This document shows, piece by piece, positions 8,414 through 17,164 of a DNA stretch of 64,000 bases. Below the pieces are notes generated by a model. That model made no database searches. It was not told where the DNA came from and saw nothing but the letters and a program-made list of their open reading frames with translations. This DNA comes from Flavicella sp965243265 (GTDB taxonomy: Bacteria > Bacteroidota > Bacteroidia > Flavobacteriales > Flavobacteriaceae): the NCBI GenBank assembly GCA_965243265.1, contig CBDEUL010000010.1, positions 62,001-126,000 on the forward strand. The letters are read 5' to 3'. The position numbers and the translations under genes were made by a program. Numbering within the stretch: position 1 is the first letter of the stretch; the number at the start of each line of letters is the position of its first letter.

Positions 8414-8541
8414 CCTGTAAAGATGCTTATTTCTGTAGAAAAAACAAAATAGCTATAAGGCTATTTCTATTGTATTGATACTTTAGGAGGAAAGTTTAAA
8501 ATGTTGTTTTTTTGTGTTTAGAAAAGCAAAATAGATTATTT

Positions 8542-9252
8542 ATGAGGAAGATGATTTTGGCAAGTACTTCTACATTACATGGAGAAGGATATTTGGAGTA
8601 TTTAAAACCTGAATTACAGAAGTTGTTTAGTGGAGTCAAAAAGGTCTTGTTTGTGCCTTATGCACGACCAGGAGGAATGTCTTACGATGCTTATACACAT
8701 TTAGTAGCTGATTTTTTTCAAGAATTGGATATAGAGGTTGAGGGGATTCATGCTAGGGAAAATAAAGAAGAAGCTGTAAGAACTTCAGAAGCTATTTTTA
8801 TAGGGGGAGGAAATACGTTTGTTTTAATAAAAGAGTTGCAAAAACAGAATTTATTAACGTGCCTTTCAGAGCAAATAAATAAAGGGGTTCCTTATTTAGG
8901 AACAAGCGCAGGGAGTAATATTTGTGGAGTTTCTATCCATACAACAAATGACATGCCTATTGTATATCCTCAAAAATTAAAGGCTTTACAAGTAATTTCA
9001 TTTAATTTAAATGTACATTATTTTGAGGGTGCTGTGGCTAAGGAGCATAATGGTGAAACGAGAGAGACAAGAATAAAAGAATTTCATAGTTATCACACAA
9101 TTCCTGTTTTGGGGTTAAGAGAGGGGAGTTGGTTAGCAATAAATGGAGGTGAGGTTGTTTTGAAAGGGGAGCTTAGTGCTTGTCTGTTTGAAAAAAATAA
9201 GGAGAAGAAAGCGTTTGTTTCAGGAACAAATTTCTCTTTTTTAAAGGCATAA
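8542..9252 (+). CDS. pepE: dipeptidase E (peptidase family S51)
   Basis: Hydrolyses dipeptides with N-terminal Asp in the cytoplasm. The open frame begins earlier at a TTG (8512), but family members start just before the first strand (MILASTSTLHG), so ATG 8542 (or 8551) is chosen; 236 residues. The nucleophile elbow GTSAGSN holds the catalytic Ser, IFIGGGNTF precedes it, and LNVHYFEG contributes the His; D in TTNDMPI fits the acid. The gene stands alone, between divergent DUF6702 and a terminator shared with ribBA. Confidence 0.88.
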   Translation: MRKMILASTSTLHGEGYLEYLKPELQKLFSGVKKVLFVPYARPGGMSYDAYTHLVADFFQELDIEVEGIHARENKEEAVRTSEAIFIGGGNTFVLIKELQKQNLLTCLSEQINKGVPYLGTSAGSNICGVSIHTTNDMPIVYPQKLKALQVISFNLNVHYFEGAVAKEHNGETRETRIKEFHSYHTIPVLGLREGSWLAINGGEVVLKGELSACLFEKNKEKKAFVSGTNFSFLKA

Positions 9253-9254
9253 AA

Positions 9255-9278
9255 AAAGCACTACAGAGGTAGTGCTTT
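9255..9278. terminator. bidirectional terminator between pepE and ribBA
   Basis: Stem AAAGCACTAC / GTAGTGCTTT with a 4-nt loop. The minus strand has a run of seven T directly after it, so it mainly ends the ribBA transcript; it also closes pepE. Confidence 0.85.
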
Positions 9279-9302
9279 GATTTGTATATGTATATCGCTT
9301 TT

Positions 9303-10427
9303 TTAGTAAGCAATACGATCGGTAATTTTTAATCCGTAACCTGTCATTCCTACACGTTTTTTGATAACATCTGAATTAGAAACTAGTTTGATGTTATAGA
9401 TATCAAGATCGTGTAAAATTTGTGCACCAATACCAAAATCTTTATCATCCATTACAGGAGGGTTTTTAGGTGTGTTTTCTTGAGATTGTTGTACTTCTTT
9501 TAATTGTTGTAAGCGTTGTACCAAGTTAAATTTTTGTTGCTCTTGGTTTATAAATACAATAGCTCCTTTACCTTCTTTTTCAAGAACGTTAAAAATATTT
9601 TGTAGTTTTTCGTCTGAATTTTTTTGTAGTGTTCCTAAGATATCATTTCCAAAAGAGTTCGATGTTACTTTAACTAATACTTCGTCTTCTTTTTTCCAAC
9701 TTCCTTTTGTAAGTGCAATGTGTATTTGGTTGTTGGTAGTTTGGTTGTAGGCTCTTAATCTAAAATCTCCAAAACGTGTAGTTACATCAAAGTCTTCAAT
9801 TTTTTGAATTAAAGAATCGTGTTGCATTCTATACGATACTAAATCTTCGATAGAGATTAATTTTAAATCAAACTTTTTAGCTACTTCTTTTAGTTCAGGA
9901 AGTCTAGCCATTGTACCGTCTTCATTTAAAATTTCAACCAAAATTCCAGAAGGGTCCAACCCTGCTAAACGTGCTAAATCTACAGCAGCTTCAGTATGTC
10001 CTGTTCTACGTAATACACCACCTTTTTTAGCTTTTAAAGGGAAAATATGTCCAGGTCTACCTAAATCTGTAGGTTTTGTGTCTTTTTCAGTTAAAGAAAA
10101 AATAGTTTTAGACCTGTCATGAGCAGAAATACCAGTTGTACATCCGTTACCAATTAAATCTACAGAAACAGTAAATTGAGTATTGTGTAATACGGTGTTG
10201 TCATTTACCATCATGTTTAAGCCTAATTCCTCACAACGCTCTTCAATTAAAGGAGCACAGATAAGACCTCTACCATACTTGGCCATAAAATTGATCATTT
10301 CTGGGGTAACTTTCTCAGCAGCAGCGATAAAGTCACCTTCATTTTCTCTATCCTCATCATCTACAACAATTACAACTTTTCCGGCTCTAATATCTGCAAT
10401 AGCTTCTTGAATTGTGTTTAACTCCAT
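9303..10427 (-). CDS. ribB: 3,4-dihydroxy-2-butanone 4-phosphate synthase with degenerate GTP cyclohydrolase II domain
   Basis: The N-terminal half (residues 1-~205) is RibB: VDDEDRENEGDF binds Mg and ribulose 5-phosphate, and ISAHDRSKTI is present, so formation of the four-carbon riboflavin precursor is expected. The C-terminal half (~206-374) is RibA-like (KKRVGMTGYGLKI at the end, DFGIGAQIL), but it contains no cysteine at all, so the three Zn-binding Cys of active GTP cyclohydrolase II are absent; the corresponding segment reads SFGNDILGTLQKN. It is therefore probably RibB only, with a relic or structural RibA domain. It is last in the ftsK-lolA-lptF-ribB run, 34 nt after lptF. Confidence 0.88.
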   Translation of the reverse strand: MELNTIQEAIADIRAGKVVIVVDDEDRENEGDFIAAAEKVTPEMINFMAKYGRGLICAPLIEERCEELGLNMMVNDNTVLHNTQFTVSVDLIGNGCTTGISAHDRSKTIFSLTEKDTKPTDLGRPGHIFPLKAKKGGVLRRTGHTEAAVDLARLAGLDPSGILVEILNEDGTMARLPELKEVAKKFDLKLISIEDLVSYRMQHDSLIQKIEDFDVTTRFGDFRLRAYNQTTNNQIHIALTKGSWKKEDEVLVKVTSNSFGNDILGTLQKNSDEKLQNIFNVLEKEGKGAIVFINQEQQKFNLVQRLQQLKEVQQSQENTPKNPPVMDDKDFGIGAQILHDLDIYNIKLVSNSDVIKKRVGMTGYGLKITDRIAY

Positions 10428-10461
10428 GTTTTTTGTTTCAGTAATGTTTTATATAGTAACC

Positions 10462-11907
10462 TTAAATGGTTGTTTTTTGTTTTTTAAAACGTTTAAAAAA
10501 GTTTTTAATGGGAACGGTAATTTTGTCCATATTAGCAAAACCTCTTCCTTTTCCTGCCCTATATGTTAAATAGATACCACAAGGCAGTAATATTAATGTT
10601 GATAACCAGCCCCCAAAGATAGCAGAAATAGAACTTTCTTCAGCGATGTTTCTTCCTAAAGAATTTATAAAGAAATAAACAACAAAAACAAGGATGGCTA
10701 AAATCATAGGCATTCCTAATCCTCCCTTACGAATTAGAGAACCTAGTGGGGCTCCAATAAAGAATAATACCAAGCATGATAATGAAAATGCCAATCGGTA
10801 GTGGAATTCAAAATCGAATAGATTTAGTATTTTACGTTTGTTTTTAAAGTTCTCTTTGTAAACCCCAATAGTTCTAAGTGGGGTTTTTGCATTGTTTTTT
10901 GCAGCTCTTAGAAGGGTGATTTTTGATTTTAGGTCAAAGTTTTCAAGAATGTTTTTATTTAAACCTTTAGCAAGTAAACTATCGTGTGGTTTAACAAGTT
11001 CTCGAGCATTATTTCTGTTGTAAAAATTAGTGGCTTTAGAGTTTAGGTAAGCATCGTAATTGCCTTTTAAACTGTCAGACTGTTTGTATAGCTGCTTTAC
11101 ACTTAACATGGTAAAGTGCTGTTTGTACTTTTCTGTATCTAAGTTGTTGTTGTTAAAGGAAGAGATATCGATATTTACCTTGTATGTATCAAATTTAGCT
11201 AGAGAAGAAGGCATTTTATCTCTGTTCTCTTTGCGTTTTTTTTGATCTGTATGGTCTTCAAAGTAATAACCATCATACAGTTTTAATGTCATGTACTTAC
11301 TCCCGTCTTTGGTCGTAATTTCTCCATGATCTGCTGTAATGATTTTGTCGTTCTTTTTACTGTTTTTAAGATCTAAAATCATCACATCCTTCAGTAAGTT
11401 TTCTTCGGGACCGTATTTTTTTTCAAATTTAATACTATAGCCAGGGATATCCGTATTAAAACTACCTTCAATAAGTGCTAAAGCAGGTTTTTGTTTCCTC
11501 ATGTTTAGCAATAGGTTTCTTTGTTTTAAAGAAGCGTAAGGATAAATATTATTTAGGAAAATAAAGTTAATACCACTGATGATAATTGTTAAAAATACAA
11601 GTGGAGTGATAAACCTTTTTAAAGTAATACCCGCCGATCTTACGGCTGCCATTTCATAGTTTTCGGAAATATTACCCAGTGCCATAATTGATGAAAGTAA
11701 AACACCAATAGGCAGTGCAGTAGGAGTTACATTTAAACAGGTGTAGCCTAAGAATTTTAGGATATATATAATATCAATTCCTTTACCTGCTATTTGGTCA
11801 AAAGCAATCCATAAAAATTGCATAACCAGTACAAACATTACCACTAGAAAAGTTGCTAAAAAAGGTTTTAGAAAACTTTTTAATATGTATTTGTCAAGTA
11901 TCTTCAA
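10462..11907 (-). CDS. LptF/LptG-family permease
   Basis: The 481-residue inner-membrane protein starts MKILDKYILKSFLKPFLATF, typical of YjgP/YjgQ permeases, has three N-terminal membrane segments, a large periplasmic beta-jellyroll part (~110-340) and three C-terminal helices with LGMPMILAILVFVVYFFI. These proteins form the LptB2FG ABC exporter that extracts lipopolysaccharide for transport to the outer membrane. Whether it is the F or G subunit cannot be told here. It follows lolA by 15 nt in the same direction, linking lipoprotein and LPS export. Confidence 0.88.
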   Translation of the reverse strand: MKILDKYILKSFLKPFLATFLVVMFVLVMQFLWIAFDQIAGKGIDIIYILKFLGYTCLNVTPTALPIGVLLSSIMALGNISENYEMAAVRSAGITLKRFITPLVFLTIIISGINFIFLNNIYPYASLKQRNLLLNMRKQKPALALIEGSFNTDIPGYSIKFEKKYGPEENLLKDVMILDLKNSKKNDKIITADHGEITTKDGSKYMTLKLYDGYYFEDHTDQKKRKENRDKMPSSLAKFDTYKVNIDISSFNNNNLDTEKYKQHFTMLSVKQLYKQSDSLKGNYDAYLNSKATNFYNRNNARELVKPHDSLLAKGLNKNILENFDLKSKITLLRAAKNNAKTPLRTIGVYKENFKNKRKILNLFDFEFHYRLAFSLSCLVLFFIGAPLGSLIRKGGLGMPMILAILVFVVYFFINSLGRNIAEESSISAIFGGWLSTLILLPCGIYLTYRAGKGRGFANMDKITVPIKNFFKRFKKQKTTI

Positions 11908-11922
11908 AAAAGGTGAGTTTTA

Positions 11923-12564
11923 TTACTCGTTAATGGTATAGTTAAGTGCCTCAAATTTTGACCTGTCAAAAGTAAAAAGATTTTCTGAGATAGCTTGGTT
12001 TGCTTTAAAGTCTGTTATAACAAATGTTGTTTCTGTACTATTGTTACCAACTTCTGTAATTTTGTAGATGTTTTTTGTGTCAGTATCAATACCTAATAAG
12101 TAATGAGATGCTTCTGATTCACTATCTATAGGTGTCAATTCTATATATTGTAAGTTTTTTCCAGCCTCATGAGTCGAGTTTTTCCACTCGTAGTTGAATC
12201 CTTTTTTATAGAAGAATAAAATTTTAGAAGGACTTAACATTTCCTCATCATTAGTATCAGACATTATGTTTATTTCTTCATCTTCAGGAATAATAACATA
12301 GGTTTTTTGTCCGTCAAACAAAAAAGTATTTCCCATAAAATCAAGATTGTATTTTTCTCCTTGAATGGCTGCAGACCCTTGACTTTCTTGTTCTAGATTT
12401 ACTTCTAAGTTTCTAAGAATGTATTTAAAGTTGATTTGAAAGTTCTCGTAAGAAGACATTTTTTGAGAAACTTCATCTAATAATTTTGAAGATTTATCAG
12501 TGTTTTGAGAGTAGCTATAAGTGCATACAAATAGCGTTATAATGAATGCGAATGTTTTATACAT
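11923..12564 (-). CDS. lolA: outer-membrane lipoprotein carrier protein LolA-like
   Basis: A start at 12591 would overlap the end of ftsK by 20 nt and put nine charged residues before the signal peptide; the ATG at 12564 gives a clean one (MYKTFAFIITLFVCTYSYSQ) and lies 7 nt after the ftsK stop, so it is preferred (213 residues). The mature part has the LolA beta-sheet order, with YENFQINFKY early, GEKYNLDFMGNTFLFDGQKTYVI in the middle and FVITDFKANQAISENLFTFD near the end. It should carry lipoproteins through the periplasm. Operon with ftsK and lptF. Confidence 0.85.
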   Translation of the reverse strand: MYKTFAFIITLFVCTYSYSQNTDKSSKLLDEVSQKMSSYENFQINFKYILRNLEVNLEQESQGSAAIQGEKYNLDFMGNTFLFDGQKTYVIIPEDEEINIMSDTNDEEMLSPSKILFFYKKGFNYEWKNSTHEAGKNLQYIELTPIDSESEASHYLLGIDTDTKNIYKITEVGNNSTETTFVITDFKANQAISENLFTFDRSKFEALNYTINE

Positions 12565-12571
12565 TTTGAAT

Positions 12572-15052
12572 TTATTTTTTTTCGTTTTCAAGGAGTTGAT
12601 CTAAAGAAGCGTGGTCAGGAACTAATACTTGTCTTGCTTTACTACCTTCAAAAGGTCCTACAATTCCAGCAGCCTCTAATTGATCTATAAGCCTACCAGC
12701 CCTGTTGTATCCTAGTTTTAATTTTCTTTGTAATAGAGATGCTGATCCTTGTTGTGCAGTAACAATTAAGTTTGCGGCATCTACAAAAAGTTTATCTCTG
12801 TCGTCAATATCAATATCAAGACCTGTGCCACCTTCGTCTTCCCCTACGTATTCAGGAAGTAAGTGAGCGTCTGGATAGGCTTTTTGAGCACCAATAAAAT
12901 CGGTTATTTTTTCAACTTCAGGAGTATCTACAAAAGCACATTGAATTCGAATGGCTTCATTTCCTCCTGTGTATAGCATATCTCCACGACCAATTAATTG
13001 ATTGGCACCTGAGGCATCTAAAATAGTTTTAGAATCTATGGCAGACATTACTCTAAAGGCAACTCTGGCAGGGAAGTTTGCTTTAATCATCCCTGTAATT
13101 ACATTTACAGACGGTCTTTGTGTAGCAACAATTAAGTGAATTCCAATTGCTCTGGCTAATTGAGCCAAACGTGCAATAGGTGTTTCAACCTCTTTTCCTG
13201 CAGTCATAATTAAATCAGCAAACTCATCAATAACCAATACGATGTATGGTAAAAAGCGATGTCCATTGTCAGGATTTAATTTTCTAGCTTTGAATTTGGC
13301 ATTGTATTCTTTAATGTTTCTAACCATTGCGGTTTTTAACAAATCATACCTATTGTCCATTTCAATACATAGCGAGTTTACAGTATTTACAACTTTGGTA
13401 GTATCTGTAATAATAGCATCTTCCTCATCAGGAAGTTTCGCTAAGTAATGGCGTTCAATTTTATTGAATAAAGTAAGCTCTACCTTTTTAGGATCTACAA
13501 GTACAAATTTAACTTCTGCCGGATGTTTTTTGTACAATAAAGAAGTTAAGATACAGTTCAAACCAACAGATTTTCCTTGTCCAGTAGCACCGGCCATAAG
13601 TAAATGAGGTGTTTTTGCTAAATCTATAACCACTGTTTCGTTAGAAATGTTTTTACCTAATGCAATAGGCAATTCCATTTTAGATTCTTGAAACTTTGTA
13701 GAGGCAATAACAGAACGCATTGATACAATGCTAGGAGTATTGTTAGGCACTTCAATACCAATAGTTCCTTTACCTGGTATAGGAGCAATAATACGAATTC
13801 CTAAGGCAGCTAAAGAGAGCGCAATATCATCTTCTAAATTTTTAATTTTAGAAATACGAACTCCAGCTTCCGGTACAATTTCGTAAAGTGTAACCGTTGG
13901 ACCTACGGTAGCTTTAATTTGAGCAATTCCAATCTTGTAATTTTTAAGAGTTTCAACAATTTTATTTTTGTTAACCTCTAATTCTTCAGCATCTACAGCA
14001 ATACTTTCGTTGTACTCTTTTAAAAGATTTAATGTAGGGAATTTGTAGTTTCCTAATTCTAATTTAGGGTCAAATTGACCAAATTTCTCTACAAGGTTGT
14101 TGGCTAAATTCTCTTCTACAGTTTCTTCGTTGGCGGTATCCTCAATAGCTATTTCAACGTCTTCATCTTCTTTTTTAGGTGCTGCTGGCTCTTCTTTTTC
14201 TACAGGTGTTTCAACACTTAATTCAACAGAAGGCTCTTTGTCTTCTTCAGGTTTGTCTATCGAAGAAAAGTTTTTAATTGTAGGTTGTAAATTCTCTAAA
14301 GAAAGTTCAAAATCAGATTTTTCTGTAGTTTGTGGCTCTTCATCAGTAACAGGAGTTGTTGTGTTTTCGGTTGTTTTTTCTTCTAAAGGAGTTTCTTTTT
14401 CTTGAACAAGGGTATCGTTAGTTTTTTCAGCAACCTCAACATCTTCTTGTACAGGAGCAGGCTCTTTTTTAGGGAACCATGTTTTAATTTTGTCGACTGT
14501 TATTTTAAATCGAATAATGGCATACGTTAAATACCCGAAAAGTAAAATGATTGAAAGCCCTGTGTGTCCTAAATAAACACTTAAATATTCATTTAATTCT
14601 AGACCAATAGTTCCAGCTAAAAGGGCATAATTATCACCAACAAAACCAAAGGAAGTAGAAACCCAAATCATTCCTAAAATTCCCCAATTAATAGATTTGA
14701 CTATTTTTTTTAGGTTGATAAATAAAAGCAAATAAACTCCAGAAACAAAAAAGAGTATTGGAATTATAAAAGCAGAAATACCAAAGCCTTTGTAGATAAA
14801 AAAGTTGCTGATAGAGGAACCTATTTTACCCAAAAGATTTTTAGAAACGCTTGTTTTGTCTTGAAACTCTGTAAGAATACTTTGGTCGTCTTGCCAAGTA
14901 AATAGAAAAGAGATAAAAGAGATACATAAAAAAACACCAAAAAGGAGTGTAAAAACTCCAATAACTGTTTGAACCTGATTGTTTTGAAAAAAGATTTTTG
15001 TTTTTTGAAACCTTTCTTTTTTATCTTTTTGTTTCGTGATTTTTTTTCTCAT
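12572..15052 (-). CDS. ftsK: DNA translocase FtsK
   Basis: The 826-residue protein has about four N-terminal membrane helices (residues ~30-180), an acidic Pro/Glu/Thr-rich linker (~190-320), then the FtsK motor: alpha domain, Walker A GATGQGKSVGLN, Walker B VLVIDEFADLIM, and ATQRPSVNVITG. The C-terminal ~65 residues form the gamma winged helix (LLQRKLKLGYNRAGRLIDQLEAAGIVGP) that reads polar KOPS sites. It couples septation to chromosome dimer resolution. The linker is short compared with E. coli, as is usual in this phylum. First gene of a ftsK-lolA-lptF-ribB transcription unit. Confidence 0.95.
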   Translation of the reverse strand: MRKKITKQKDKKERFQKTKIFFQNNQVQTVIGVFTLLFGVFLCISFISFLFTWQDDQSILTEFQDKTSVSKNLLGKIGSSISNFFIYKGFGISAFIIPILFFVSGVYLLLFINLKKIVKSINWGILGMIWVSTSFGFVGDNYALLAGTIGLELNEYLSVYLGHTGLSIILLFGYLTYAIIRFKITVDKIKTWFPKKEPAPVQEDVEVAEKTNDTLVQEKETPLEEKTTENTTTPVTDEEPQTTEKSDFELSLENLQPTIKNFSSIDKPEEDKEPSVELSVETPVEKEEPAAPKKEDEDVEIAIEDTANEETVEENLANNLVEKFGQFDPKLELGNYKFPTLNLLKEYNESIAVDAEELEVNKNKIVETLKNYKIGIAQIKATVGPTVTLYEIVPEAGVRISKIKNLEDDIALSLAALGIRIIAPIPGKGTIGIEVPNNTPSIVSMRSVIASTKFQESKMELPIALGKNISNETVVIDLAKTPHLLMAGATGQGKSVGLNCILTSLLYKKHPAEVKFVLVDPKKVELTLFNKIERHYLAKLPDEEDAIITDTTKVVNTVNSLCIEMDNRYDLLKTAMVRNIKEYNAKFKARKLNPDNGHRFLPYIVLVIDEFADLIMTAGKEVETPIARLAQLARAIGIHLIVATQRPSVNVITGMIKANFPARVAFRVMSAIDSKTILDASGANQLIGRGDMLYTGGNEAIRIQCAFVDTPEVEKITDFIGAQKAYPDAHLLPEYVGEDEGGTGLDIDIDDRDKLFVDAANLIVTAQQGSASLLQRKLKLGYNRAGRLIDQLEAAGIVGPFEGSKARQVLVPDHASLDQLLENEKK

Positions 15053-15108
15053 GAAAATAATTCGCTAGACTGTATAAGAGCGTAAAGATACAGAATCAAA
15101 TAGTATTA

Positions 15109-15480
15109 CTACAAAAATTTAGGAAGATATATAAACAGTCCAACAATAATAGCAAAAAGAGCAGCAATAGTAGGGATTACAGCAGCAATGTCTTTTATTT
15201 CGCCAATTTTTTTATGGTAAGATGGGTGTATAAAATTGGCTATTTTTTCAATGGCAGTATTGGTAACTTCAGAGAGTAGTACTAGGGCAATAGCTAAACA
15301 TTGAAAAAGCCATTCAATAGGCGAAATGTTTATGTAAAAACCTAATAAAGAAACAAAAAAACCGAACAATAATTGTAGTTTGATACTGTTTTCTGAAGCC
15401 ACTAAAATTCGAATACCTTTTAAAGGGTATTGCAGGCTTTTTAAACGATCTGTTATAAAATTATCATTCGGGTTTTTCAT
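15109..15480 (-). CDS. dgkA: diacylglycerol kinase family protein
   Basis: A 123-residue membrane protein with three helices and the family signature SEVTNTAIEKIANFI (about residues 77-91), where Glu and Asn of ExxNTAIE form the active site. It phosphorylates diacylglycerol or undecaprenol with ATP; in Gram-positive bacteria DgkA homologues are undecaprenol kinases, so the substrate is open. Its ATG overlaps the stop of tpx by one base (TAATG), so translation is probably coupled. Confidence 0.88.
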   Translation of the reverse strand: MKNPNDNFITDRLKSLQYPLKGIRILVASENSIKLQLLFGFFVSLLGFYINISPIEWLFQCLAIALVLLSEVTNTAIEKIANFIHPSYHKKIGEIKDIAAVIPTIAALFAIIVGLFIYLPKFL

Positions 15481-15977
15481 TATTGAATCGCTTTAAGAGC
15501 AGCTTCGTAATTAGGTTCGTCAACAATTTCAGGAACCTGTTCAGAATAGAGTACTGTTCCTTTTTCATCTAAAACAATAATAGCTCTAGAGTGTAACCCT
15601 TCTAAAGGACCGTCAGTAATTTCTACTTGATACTTTTTACCAAATTCACCAGAAATATCAGAAAGGTTAATAACATTTTTTATGCCTTCCGTTTCGCAAA
15701 AACGAGCATGAGCAAAAGGTAAATCTTTAGAAATACACAAAATTTTAGTGTTGTTTAATTTGCTAGCCTCTTCGTTAAATTTTCTTACAGAAGCAGCACA
15801 AGTACCCGTGTCTAAACTAGGGAAGATATTTAAGACTACTTTAGAACCTTGAAAATCACTTAGGTTAGTGTTTGATAGGTTTAACTGTCTTAATAGAAAA
15901 TTAGGAGCACTACTTCCTACTTTAGGGAGTTGCCCAATTGTATTGATACTGTTCCCTTTTAATGTTATTGACGCCAT
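15480..15977 (-). CDS. tpx: thiol peroxidase (atypical 2-Cys peroxiredoxin)
   Basis: The 165-residue protein reduces peroxides with thioredoxin as donor. The peroxidatic cysteine is C60 in SLDTGTC, and the resolving cysteine is C94 in FAHARFCE, the two forming the intramolecular disulfide of the Tpx class. Length and motif spacing are normal. It is the first gene of the tpx-dgkA pair. The 360-nt region upstream is shared with the divergent aromatic operon. Confidence 0.92.
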   Translation of the reverse strand: MASITLKGNSINTIGQLPKVGSSAPNFLLRQLNLSNTNLSDFQGSKVVLNIFPSLDTGTCAASVRKFNEEASKLNNTKILCISKDLPFAHARFCETEGIKNVINLSDISGEFGKKYQVEITDGPLEGLHSRAIIVLDEKGTVLYSEQVPEIVDEPNYEAALKAIQ

Positions 15978-16141
15978 TTTATATAAATTTTATTGTTGTT
16001 TGTATTCAAAAGTAACCAAAAAGAAATAGGATTTTCAATAAACCACTTCGTTTTTAAAGAATATTAAGATTATTTTGTGTATTACATATTTAGAGCAACT
16101 TTAAGGTAGGAATTTGTAGTTGTTTTTTAGAGGTGTAAAAA

Positions 16142-16172
16142 TTGGTGGTTTGGAATTTTTAGATTAAATTCG
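16142..16172 (+). promoter_or_regulatory. candidate promoter of the aromatic (phe/tyr) operon
   Basis: TTG at 16142-16144, a 20-nt spacer, and TAAATTCG at 16165-16172 (one mismatch to TAnnTTTG). The start of transcription would be near 16179, about 11 nt before the leader peptide ATG at 16190. The exact 20-nt spacing agrees with other promoter candidates in the window. Confidence 0.5.
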
Positions 16173-16189
16173 CAGAGTATTTTTACAAA

Positions 16190-16246
16190 ATGAAAAATAT
16201 CAACACATTTAAGGGCTTTTATTTCTTCTTTTATTTTTATAGATGA
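16190..16246 (+). CDS. Phe/Tyr-rich leader peptide of the aromatic operon
   Basis: An 18-residue reading frame, MKNINTFKGFYFFFYFYR, ends in TGA at 16244-16246. Nine of 18 residues are aromatic (six Phe, three Tyr), eight of them packed between residues 10 and 17. It stands directly before an antiterminator/terminator pair and prephenate dehydratase, so it reads as a classical attenuation leader: ribosome stalling at Phe or Tyr codons would sense charged tRNA-Phe and tRNA-Tyr. No such function has been tested; the call rests on composition and position. Confidence 0.85.
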   Translation: MKNINTFKGFYFFFYFYR

Positions 16247-16248
16247 AG

Positions 16249-16325
16249 CGAGGCTTTCTGTGTGTTATCAAAATATATAACGATAATAATTAAAATGAAA
16301 GTCTCGAGAAATCGAGACTTTTTTT
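16249..16325 (+). promoter_or_regulatory. transcription attenuator (antiterminator/terminator) before pheA
   Basis: Region 2, CGAGGCTTTC (16249-16258), starts 2 nt after the leader stop codon and can pair with region 3, GAAAGTCTCG (16297-16306): ten pairs with one G-U. Region 3 can instead pair with region 4 as terminator: AAAGTCTCGA (16298-16307), loop GAAA, TCGAGACTTT (16312-16321), followed by seven T (16319-16325). A ribosome reaching the leader stop would cover region 2 and allow termination; one stalled at the Phe/Tyr run would leave region 2 free and allow read-through. Confidence 0.85.
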
Positions 16326-16347
16326 GTGCATATAATATTTGAAATTA

Positions 16348-17163
16348 ATGAAAATAGCCATTCAAGGAATAAAAGGTTCATACCATCATATTGTTGCTGA
16401 AAGTTTTTTCGGAAAACAGATTGAGTTGTCTGAATGTATGACATTTGCAGAAATGCCAGATTTGGTTTTAGAGAATACGGTAGATGTGGCAGTAATGGCT
16501 ATTGAAAACTCTATTGCAGGAGCTATATTACCAAATTATGCTTTGATTGATGAAGCTGATTTAAATGTGTCAGGAGAGTTTTATTTGCCTATCCACCATA
16601 ACCTATTAGGGCTAAAAGGACAGAAAATAGAAGACATCAAGGCAGTACATTCTCATCCAATGGCATTGTTACAATGTAGAAAGTTTTTTAGAAAATATCC
16701 GCATATTACCCTTGTAGAAGATAAGGATACGGCAGATGTGGCAAAAAGAATTCAAGATGAACAGTTGGAAGGAGTAGGAGCTATTGCCAGTTCTTTAGCA
16801 GCAGAAATATACGATTTGGATATTTTGGCTTCAGAAATACAAACCATTAAGAAGAATTTTACAAGGTTTGTAATTGTAGAAAAAAAAGGAAAGAACTCTA
16901 TAAGTGCCCCAACAAAGGCCTCTTTGAAGTTTGTGTTAAAACACGAAAGTGGAACCTTAGGAGAAGTATTGATGGAGTTGGCAAAACACAAAGTAAATCT
17001 ATCAAAAATACAGTCACTGCCAATCATAGAGAAACCTTGGGAATATGCCTTTTTTGCAGATTTAATATTTGAAGATTATCAAGAATATAAAAACGCTTTA
17101 GAAGACATACGAGCAAAAGTATCGAGTTGTAAAGTTTTAGGAGAATACAAGAAAAATAAATAA
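16348..17163 (+). CDS. pheA: prephenate dehydratase
   Basis: Converts prephenate to phenylpyruvate, the committed step to phenylalanine. A TTG nine bases upstream is in frame, but ATG 16348 starts exactly at the family's first strand (MKIAIQGIKGSYHH), so it is preferred; 271 residues. The dehydratase domain spans ~1-175 with AIENSIAG (about 51-58) and the catalytic NFTRF (about 170-174). An ACT domain follows (~187-265), with SLPIIEKPWEYAFF in place of the usual ESRP phenylalanine-binding signature, so feedback control may be altered. First structural gene after the attenuator; no chorismate mutase domain, which is instead fused to the DAHP synthase of the same operon. Confidence 0.93.
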   Translation: MKIAIQGIKGSYHHIVAESFFGKQIELSECMTFAEMPDLVLENTVDVAVMAIENSIAGAILPNYALIDEADLNVSGEFYLPIHHNLLGLKGQKIEDIKAVHSHPMALLQCRKFFRKYPHITLVEDKDTADVAKRIQDEQLEGVGAIASSLAAEIYDLDILASEIQTIKKNFTRFVIVEKKGKNSISAPTKASLKFVLKHESGTLGEVLMELAKHKVNLSKIQSLPIIEKPWEYAFFADLIFEDYQEYKNALEDIRAKVSSCKVLGEYKKNK

Positions 17164-17164
17164 A

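Noticed and set aside
9303..10461. FMN riboswitch before ribBA.
   Set aside because: Only 34 nt separate it from lptF on the same strand, too short for an FMN aptamer.
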